Source of the DNA: Elusimicrobiota bacterium
GTDB taxonomy: Bacteria > CG03 > SLGR01 > PWQF01
Direction of reading: 5' to 3'
Length of the DNA: 7,522 bases
NCBI GenBank assembly: GCA_003557485.1
Contig: PWOI01000159.1
Span: 1 to 7,522, forward strand
How positions within the stretch are numbered: position 1 is the stretch's first letter; every line of letters begins with the position of its first letter. Made by a program: the position numbers and the translations under genes. This document shows, one piece after another, positions 1 to 4,758 of the stretch. A model generated the notes under the pieces. That model was not told the origin of the DNA and did no database searches. It worked only from the letters and a program-made list of their open reading frames with translations.

Positions 1-153
1 AAATTCATTGATTTCCCGGATAAGTTTATATATTCTAAACGCTGAATCTTTATCTCCTTTTTTACAATAACTTCTTATTATGAAAATGTAAGATGTTATC
101 TCGTCTCCGCCGGCCCGTATTCTTCTTTTCCCCAAACATAAAAGCTTTATCAA
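1..153 (-). CDS. Possible N-terminal part of a TPR/PPR-like helical-repeat protein, running off the left edge
   Basis: The minus strand is open from the window edge up to an in-frame stop at 208-210. No ATG occurs in the open stretch; the coordinates assume the TTG at 151-153, giving 51 visible residues, but this start lacks a clear Shine-Dalgarno. Residues 21-42 (SYIFIIRSYCKKGDKDSAFR followed by IY) show TPR-like spacing: Tyr, then Ile three later, Tyr four after that, Gly-Asp, Ala and Tyr. The YCKKGD element is also typical of pentatricopeptide-type repeats. If real, the gene is divergent from the Mrp operon and shares the roughly 130-bp spacer with it. It could equally be a chance open frame or the decayed start of a gene. 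I do not assign a function. Confidence 0.3.
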   Translation of the reverse strand, partial: MIKLLCLGKRRIRAGGDEITSYIFIIRSYCKKGDKDSAFRIYKLIREINEF

Positions 154-217
154 CCTGTATTTACTGGCAGTGAAATTACAATGTTTCTTCCTGTTACCAG
201 AAAAAAATTAATTGAAT

Positions 218-246
218 TTGACTTGCAGAAAATTAAAATATATAAA
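218..246 (+). promoter_or_regulatory. Predicted sigma70-type promoter of the Mrp operon
   Basis: TTGACT at 218-223 matches the -35 consensus at five of six positions. TATAAA at 241-246 matches the -10 consensus at five of six. The spacer is exactly 17 bp. Transcription would start near 253, leaving a leader of about 33 nt before the first ATG at 286. No operator or riboswitch-like fold is evident in so short a leader, and the Shine-Dalgarno in front of 286 is weak. Promoter assignment is by motif only. Confidence 0.65.
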
Positions 247-285
247 AGTAATGAAATGTTTTCCGAAAACCTATAAGTTAAGCCT

Positions 286-843
286 ATGACCGAGACATTA
301 ATTACAGTAATCTTGGTTTTTATGATTATCGCAGCCGCCGTTGCGCTATCTACTAAAGAACTTCTTTCATCTGTAATTTCGGTTGGGGCAGTCGGTTTTG
401 GAGGAAGTATAGCCTACCTGCTTATGAGATCCCCCGACTTAGCTATTACCCAGGTTGTTGTAGAGGTAGTTTCTCTTGTCCTTTTAATAAGAGTAACTGT
501 AGGAATGGACCTTAAACTTAGCAGCGGCCGCAGTTCCTTAAGAAGGCTTGCAGCAGGCACACTGAGTATTTTTGTTCTATTTTTTCTATTTGTTCTTTCA
601 CTTAGAAATTTTCCGCCTTTCGGTGCTGCGGTTATGGATAGAATAGCTTCAGCCCCTTCCCTTTTTTACATAGATAAGAGTCTGCCGCTGACTGGCTCCC
701 CCAATATTATTACAGGAATACTGCTTGATTTCAGGGCATATGATACGCTGGGCGAGGCGACTGTAATATTTACTGCTGTTCTGGGAGGATTGGCTCTATT
801 AAGGAAGAAAGGAAGAATAAAAAAGGAGGAGAATCCTTATTAA
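286..843 (+). CDS. mbhD: MbhD/MbhE-type antiporter subunit (equivalent to the C-terminal part of MrpA only)
   Basis: This 185-residue membrane protein matches the two small domains found at the C-terminus of MrpA and as separate subunits MbhD and MbhE of membrane-bound hydrogenases. Residues 5-72 are the MbhD (DUF4040-like) part, with the signature SPDLAITQVVVEVVSLVLLI around residues 49-68 and a membrane-embedded Glu60. After a helix at about 88-105, residues 137-173 form the MbhE part, with GSPNI, DFRAYDTLGE (Glu157) and a last helix. In known Mrp/Mbh complexes these helices join the antiporter module to its neighbours and contribute to ion translocation. The approximately 500-residue NuoL-like domain that precedes this segment in ordinary MrpA is absent: an ATG start lies directly behind a promoter and there is no room upstream. 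The stop overlaps the proposed mrpB start. Confidence 0.88.
   Translation: MTETLITVILVFMIIAAAVALSTKELLSSVISVGAVGFGGSIAYLLMRSPDLAITQVVVEVVSLVLLIRVTVGMDLKLSSGRSSLRRLAAGTLSIFVLFFLFVLSLRNFPPFGAAVMDRIASAPSLFYIDKSLPLTGSPNIITGILLDFRAYDTLGEATVIFTAVLGGLALLRKKGRIKKEENPY
823..830 (+). promoter_or_regulatory. Strong Shine-Dalgarno that decides the mrpB start
   Basis: AAGGAGGA lies inside the last codons of the preceding gene. Counting from the last G of the AGGAGG core (829), nine bases separate it from an ATT at 839-841 that is in frame with mrpB. It is about 40 nt from the first conventional start in that frame (GTG 869), too far for normal use. Confidence 0.7.
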
Positions 844-1306
844 AAATCGAAGCCTAATAGCCGTTATTGTGTCCAGATGGGTTTCCCCTTTTATCTTCCT
901 TTACGGGATCTACCTTGTTTTATACGGACACCTTTCTCCCGGCGGGGGATTTCCCGGAGGAGTTGTTCTTGCCAGCTCGTTTATTCTTGCTCTGCTTGCA
1001 GAGGGAAGAAAAGCCGCCCTCAATAAACTTCCATATTATATTGCCAAAAGGCTTGATGCCTCCGGCGCCTTTTTTTTCCTGCTGATAGCTATTCTTGGCC
1101 TTGCCGTATCAGGGGTTTTCTTTATTAATTTTATACAACAGATTAGACCCGGCATGGAAATGAGGCTTGTAAATGCCGGCACGGTAGTCTTATCTAATTT
1201 TGCTATCGGGATAAAGATATGTGCGTCAGTTTTCCTTATCATACTTTTCTTAAGCGCCCTGCGTATTGAAAAGGATAAGGAAATAAAGACTATAGAGGAA
1301 GAGTAA
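839..1306 (+). CDS. mrpB: Mrp cation/proton antiporter subunit MrpB, probable ATT start
   Basis: MnhB/MrpB-family membrane protein, a small subunit of the heteromeric Mrp Na+(K+)/H+ antiporter in the cytoplasmic membrane. The family hallmark GHLSPGGGFPGG follows the first helix, which begins VSRWVSPFIFLYG; three further hydrophobic segments follow, ending in a charged cytoplasmic tail. The start is unusual. GTG at 869 would drop the roughly ten N-terminal residues that family members normally have before the VSRW-like segment and has no ribosome-binding site. Reading upstream gives (M)KNRSLIAVIVSRW from an ATT at 839, placed nine bases after a perfect Shine-Dalgarno and overlapping the upstream stop as ATTAA. 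That start yields 155 residues, a usual length. ATT starts are rare (infC and pcnB are known cases), so a sequencing error at this codon is the main alternative. The product call is firm; the start is likely but unproven. Confidence 0.88.
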   Translation: MKNRSLIAVIVSRWVSPFIFLYGIYLVLYGHLSPGGGFPGGVVLASSFILALLAEGRKAALNKLPYYIAKRLDASGAFFFLLIAILGLAVSGVFFINFIQQIRPGMEMRLVNAGTVVLSNFAIGIKICASVFLIILFLSALRIEKDKEIKTIEEE

Positions 1307-1310
1307 AGAG

Positions 1311-1670
1311 ATGAATTATATTCTCACATTACTTCTTTTTTTGGTGGGAGTTTTCGGTATTTTTACCCAAAGAAACATAATAAAAATCATAATTTCAGTT
1401 TCAATAGCCGAAAGCGCCGCGAACATGTTTCTTGTCCTTGTGGGATACCGCTCCGGCGGTATCGCGCCGGTAATAACCGGCCGCTACGGCCCGGAAGAAT
1501 TTTCTTTATTGAGCGTTGATCCTTTTCCGCAAGTTATGGTGATTACCTCAATTGTGATAGGACTGAGCGTTATTGCTCTTATGGTTGTTATCGCCCTTAG
1601 GCTTTATCACATTCACGGGACTTATAACATTGACGAAATAATAATTAATTATAGGGAGAATAAAAAGTGA
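1311..1670 (+). CDS. mrpC: Mrp cation/proton antiporter subunit MrpC (NuoK-like)
   Basis: This 119-residue protein has three transmembrane helices and belongs to the MnhC/MrpC family, homologous to NuoK of Complex I and MbhG of membrane-bound hydrogenase. Recognisable elements are the second helix with Glu34 in SIAESAANMFLV, the GG-APVI stretch, and the family-typical DPFPQVMVITSIVIGLSVIAL segment at about residues 70-90, which leads into the third helix. Embedded carboxylates of NuoK-type subunits take part in proton movement between the antiporter-like subunits. ATG 1311 sits four bases after the mrpB stop, with GAGGAAGAG just upstream as a purine-rich ribosome site. The stop overlaps the next start as GTGA. 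Length and motifs look intact. Confidence 0.92.
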   Translation: MNYILTLLLFLVGVFGIFTQRNIIKIIISVSIAESAANMFLVLVGYRSGGIAPVITGRYGPEEFSLLSVDPFPQVMVITSIVIGLSVIALMVVIALRLYHIHGTYNIDEIIINYRENKK

Positions 1671-2206
1671 ATGTTATTCTTCCCCTGCTGGTGGCTCTTC
1701 CCCTGGGAGCCGGATTTATAATAGCTCTTCTTCCTAAGAAGCACACTAAAGCAGCAGCTGTTATCTCTGTCACCGCATCTATTATAATTCTTGTAGGCTC
1801 CGCTGCACTTTTCGGCTATGAAGGGATTTATGAAATAGGCGGATGGAATGCACCGGTTGGAATAAGCCTCAGCATTGATGCTTTCAGCTGGATAATGCTT
1901 ATGAGCATATCAACTCTTACTCTTTTTGTTTTGCTTTTTTCCGCAGACTATATGAAAACCTACACTTCACGCAGCCGTTTTTATGTTCTTTTTTTGATGA
2001 TGGTTGCCGGTATGAACGGAACGGTGATTGCAGGTGACATTTTCAACCGTTTTGTTTACGTGGAAATGGCAGCAATAGCTTCATATATTCTCGTGGGTTT
2101 TGGTTGCGGCTCAAAGGAGCTTGCTGCGTCTCTTAAATACGCAGTGCTAGGAGCTCTTGCCTCTTCTGTTACTGTTCTGGGTATCGGTCTTTTTTCTCCC
2201 AGGTGA
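1667..2206 (+). pseudogene. mrpD: Mrp antiporter subunit MrpD, N-terminal part, frame broken at a 24-bp hairpin
   Basis: N-terminal 179 codons of the NuoL/M/N-like subunit MrpD, the ion-conducting subunit of the Mrp complex. It starts with GTG 1667, overlapping the mrpC stop and preceded by an AGGGAGA site. Visible family features are SIDAFSWIMLM (about 69-79), FSADYM (91-96), the GDIFNRFVYVEM motif carrying the TM5 glutamate Glu133, and ELAASLKYAVLGALASS. Reading stops at TGA 2204-2206, directly after the conserved GIGLF, where family members continue into a YG..GTLNM-like segment. That segment is present immediately downstream in the -1 frame (next entry). Re-joining the parts by a -1 shift at the T6 run 2190-2195 would give about 491 residues, the normal MrpD size. 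Whether this is a dead gene, a programmed frameshift or an assembly error cannot be settled here. Confidence 0.8.
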
Positions 2207-2248
2207 GACATATTTATGGAACCGTAAATATGTCTCACCTGGGAGAAA
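2193..2248. repeat. Perfect 24-bp inverted repeat with an 8-nt loop inside mrpD
   Basis: The left arm 2193-2216 is the exact reverse complement of the right arm 2225-2248; the loop is TGGAACCG. The right arm encodes the conserved NMSHLGE segment of MrpD. The left arm occupies a stretch that does not fit the family and contains the stop that ends the first reading frame. The T6 run 2190-2195 abuts and partly enters the left arm. No T-run follows the stem on either strand, so it is not an intrinsic terminator. Confidence 0.97.
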
Positions 2249-3141
2249 GCATAGCTGCCGATGGTCTTGTTGTTTTTTCCCTGAATGCGCTTTTTCTTGC
2301 CGCTCTCCTTATAATTGCCGGTTTTGCTTTCAAGGCGGCTCTTTTCCCGTTTCATATATGGCAGCCCGACGCGCTCAGTTATTCTCCCGCTCCGGTTGCG
2401 GCAATGATAAGCGGAGCTCTTATCTCCTCGGTAGGAGTTTATGCGATGATACGTACGGTTTTTGCTGTTTTCGGAATAACTGCCCAGCTCGGATGGCTTT
2501 TAGCCTCTTTGGGAATTGTTTCAATGGTGTCGGGAACACTGCTCGCGGCTTCCCAAAAGAACTACAAAAAGATTTTCTCCTATTTAAACATTTCACAGAT
2601 AGGTTATGTTTTTCTGGGTGTCGGTATAGGCGGTCAGCTTGCTGCCAGGGGTATAAATCTGACGGCGGGGACGCTTGCTGTAACCGGCGGAGTATTCCAT
2701 CTTGTCAACCAATCTGTTTTTAATCCTCTGCTGTTCTTAACTGCGGAAACGGGTCTTGGACGCAGAAAAAACCCCGAATGGATTGCGGGGCTTCTTTCAC
2801 TGGCTGGCGTGCCGCCTCTCGGGGGGGGAATCAGTAAGATAATGATAATTGCGGCCTGTTTTATGGCCGGCTATTATTTTATCGCTTTTCTTGCCGCTGC
2901 AGTTGCAGTATTTACTTTTATTATTCTTAAGAGATTTCTTTTCTATCCCGGGGAGAAGAAAAAAAAGGCCAGGAAAAGTGTTCCCGCTTTAATCCGTATT
3001 CCTGTAACCGGGCTTTCAATACTGTGTCTTGCCCTGGCCCTGCTGGCATTGCCAATTTTCAGGCCCCTTGTACTTGACCCTGTTTCCAGGAGTATTTTAG
3101 GCCCGGCCGGGTCGGAGAGTTATGAGGATAAGGTTCCGTGA
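2203..3141 (+). pseudogene. mrpD: Mrp antiporter subunit MrpD, C-terminal part
   Basis: C-terminal two-thirds of MrpD in the -1 frame relative to the first part. If translated separately it could start at GTG 2203 (GTGA overlap with the first part's stop) or ATG 2230, but both lie inside the 24-bp stem and neither has a Shine-Dalgarno. Conserved features, numbered from GTG 2203: NMSHLGE (9-15); the TM7 lysine Lys44 in GFAFKAALFPFHIWQPDA; the YKKIFSYLNISQIGY loop and helix (121-135); a His166 helix; AGVPPLGGGISK (201-212); and a charged TM12 position, Lys243. The helix usually written H..NHA.FKALLFL in the family reads HLVNQSVFNPLLFL here, so a lysine important in this channel class is Asn174. 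Apart from that and the 5' break, the frame is clean to its end and overlaps mrpE as GTGA, which argues against long decay. Confidence 0.8.
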
Positions 3142-3656
3142 AATCTAAAATAGCAGTATTTTTTCTTTCTTTTATCGTATGGTTTCTTCTAATTTGGCCT
3201 GTATGCGGACATTACGGGGCAGTTGACTTTCAGGGTATTACAGCTGGCTTCTTCGCTTCTCTAATTTCTGCTCTTATATTCGGCAAAGGCTTTGCTGAAA
3301 AGCCGCGCAAAATACTTGAACCACGAAGATGGTTTTATTTTCTACTCTTTATACCGGTTTTTGCTTATTACTGCATTAAGGCAAACATCCAGGTGGCGTA
3401 TCTCGTAGTGCATCCGCAGCTGCCTATAAAACCGGGTATAGTAAGAATGCGTACGAAATTGAAAAACCGTGTTGCCATTGTCGTTCTTTCAAACTGTATA
3501 ACGCTTACCCCTGGCACGCTTACGGTTGAAGCAACCGAAAAGGGAGTCCTTTATGTTCACTGGCTGGCAATAACGGCCATTGATGAGGGCGAGGCCGGCC
3601 GCATAATAGCTGGAAAATTTGAATATTTTCTGCATAAGATATTTGAGGACGATTAA
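3138..3656 (+). CDS. mrpE: Mrp cation/proton antiporter subunit MrpE
   Basis: This 172-residue protein is of the MnhE/MrpE family (usual length about 160). Hydrophobic helices at about 4-20 and 31-48 precede a third membrane segment after EPRRWFYF. The family-defining C-terminal stretch follows: VVHPQLPIKPGIVR, then LSNCITLTPGTLTVEA and GVLYVHWLAI (about residues 91-143). MrpE is an accessory subunit needed for full activity of Mrp antiporters and has no counterpart in Complex I. The GTG start overlaps the mrpD stop (GTGA), with AAGG a few bases upstream, so translation is probably coupled to the C-terminal mrpD frame. The gene appears intact. This matters because ribosomes must reach this point through the mrpD hairpin or re-initiate nearby. 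Confidence 0.92.
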   Translation: MKSKIAVFFLSFIVWFLLIWPVCGHYGAVDFQGITAGFFASLISALIFGKGFAEKPRKILEPRRWFYFLLFIPVFAYYCIKANIQVAYLVVHPQLPIKPGIVRMRTKLKNRVAIVVLSNCITLTPGTLTVEATEKGVLYVHWLAITAIDEGEAGRIIAGKFEYFLHKIFEDD

Positions 3657-3658
3657 AT

Positions 3659-3925
3659 ATGGAGATTTTTATCTATTCAGCTCTTTTCCTATTTATTCTT
3701 GGCATTTTTCTTTGCCTGGGCAGACTGATATCCGGACCAACTGCCCCGGACAGGGCTGTGGCAATTGAAATTATGGGTATAATACTTGTGGGTTTTTGTA
3801 CTGTTATCAGTATTTTAACCGGCGAGGAATTTTATATGAGCGTGGCAATTGCCTGGGCTCTTTTAAGCTTCATAGGAAGTCTTGCACTCGGAAAATATTT
3901 AGAGGGGAAAAACCTCGATGAATGA
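3659..3925 (+). CDS. mrpF: Mrp cation/proton antiporter subunit MrpF
   Basis: This 88-residue, three-helix membrane protein is of the MnhF/MrpF family, equivalent to MbhB of membrane-bound hydrogenase. The loop after the first helix carries the signature RLISGPTAPDRAVAIEIMG (about residues 21-39), including the Pro-Asp-Arg element typical of the family. The second and third helices follow with no insertions. ATG 3659 is two bases after the mrpE stop, with GAGG at 3645-3648 at suitable spacing. The end overlaps the mrpG start by eight bases. It acts as a small structural subunit of the antiporter module. Confidence 0.92.
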   Translation: MEIFIYSALFLFILGIFLCLGRLISGPTAPDRAVAIEIMGIILVGFCTVISILTGEEFYMSVAIAWALLSFIGSLALGKYLEGKNLDE

Positions 3926-4757
3926 ATATATAGGAATAGTGCTGATTGCCTTCGGTGTAATATATGATCTTCTTGCCTGTCTGGGGCTTATCCGTATGCC
4001 GGACATATATACCAGGCTTCAGACAGCTACAAAAGCAGTGACCGTAGGAACTGCATGCATACTTATAGGCGCAGCCGTTTATGCAGGGCCCGGGCCGCTT
4101 GCCGCAAAAGCACTTCTTTGTATGGTTTTTGTTCTTTTAACCAATCCCACCTCGGCCCACGTAATTGCGCGAGCTGCTCACAGTTCGGGTATAAGAGTTG
4201 AAAGGGTTACAGCGGAAGGACTTATGGGGCGTGAAATTGAATCAGAACTCTGGGATGTAACAAAAAAGGAAGACACGGTTCAGAAAGATTTACTTATGCA
4301 TATAATTGCGAATTGTTCTATTGTTGAGATAAACCAACATGTCAATAAAGAGGGTCTTTTTGAATTGGTTTCTCAGAAATTAGGTCATATCCAGAATGTT
4401 TCCCCCGATGTGATTAAGAATAAATTAATTTCTCGCGAAAAAGAATCGGTAACGGCCCTGAAACCCGATTTTGCCATTCCGCACATAATTATAGCCGGGG
4501 AAGATTCTTTTGAAATTATTGCGATTCGGGCAAAAAAAGGCGTATTTTTCTCAGAGGACTTTCCGGCAGTCAGGTCAGTGTTTGTAATGTCCGGAACCCA
4601 GGACCAGTGGAGTTTTTATCTTAGGATCCTTGCCTTGATAGTACAGTTAGTCCGTACTGAAGGTTTTTTTGACAAATGGCTGAAAGCTTCAGATAAAGAA
4701 GAATTGAGAGAGTTGCTTTTAAATGGAATTAAAGGAATAAGAGAAAATAAAAACTAG
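3918..4757 (+). CDS. mrpG: MrpG fused to a C-terminal PTS EIIA-type phospho-acceptor domain
   Basis: Residues 1-100 are a complete MnhG/MrpG (MbhC-like) subunit: three helices with GVIYDLLACLGLIRMPDIYTR, the TNPTSAHVIARAAHSSG motif and the usual end of the family. A linker (about 101-122) then leads into residues 123-275, a PTS EIIA domain of the fructose/mannitol/Ntr class. This domain carries the pattern REKESVTALKPDFAIPH, with Glu174, Thr179 and the phospho-acceptor His189, followed by strands IIAIRAKKGV and VRSVFVMSG and a long helix SFYLRILALIVQLV. Ordinary MrpG has about 100-125 residues, so the 279-residue length is due to this fusion. In Enterobacteria EIIA-Ntr controls K+ systems such as TrkA and KdpD; by analogy this domain may tune the antiporter through PTS phosphorylation (inference). 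ATG 3918 overlaps mrpF and follows AGAGGGG. Confidence 0.9.
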   Translation: MNEYIGIVLIAFGVIYDLLACLGLIRMPDIYTRLQTATKAVTVGTACILIGAAVYAGPGPLAAKALLCMVFVLLTNPTSAHVIARAAHSSGIRVERVTAEGLMGREIESELWDVTKKEDTVQKDLLMHIIANCSIVEINQHVNKEGLFELVSQKLGHIQNVSPDVIKNKLISREKESVTALKPDFAIPHIIIAGEDSFEIIAIRAKKGVFFSEDFPAVRSVFVMSGTQDQWSFYLRILALIVQLVRTEGFFDKWLKASDKEELRELLLNGIKGIRENKN

Positions 4758-4758
4758 T

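Noticed and set aside
869-871. GTG as the mrpB start
   Set aside because: No Shine-Dalgarno precedes it and it would remove the usual N-terminal residues, whereas a perfect site fits the ATT at 839.
867-1085. Alternative-frame open stretch over mrpB
   Set aside because: It overlaps a clear MrpB domain in another frame; the composition is Phe/Pro-rich shadow sequence.
2193-2248. Hairpin in mrpD as an intrinsic terminator
   Set aside because: No T-run follows the stem on either strand; the T6 lies before it on the plus strand, and the genes downstream are intact and coupled.
2056-2355. Minus-strand open frame across mrpD
   Set aside because: It lies opposite conserved MrpD coding sequence, owes its continuity partly to the palindrome and has no recognisable motif.
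2821-2828. Run of eight G in mrpD as a second frameshift error
   Set aside because: The frame before (LAGVPPL) and after (ISK) the run both fit the family, so no indel is indicated.
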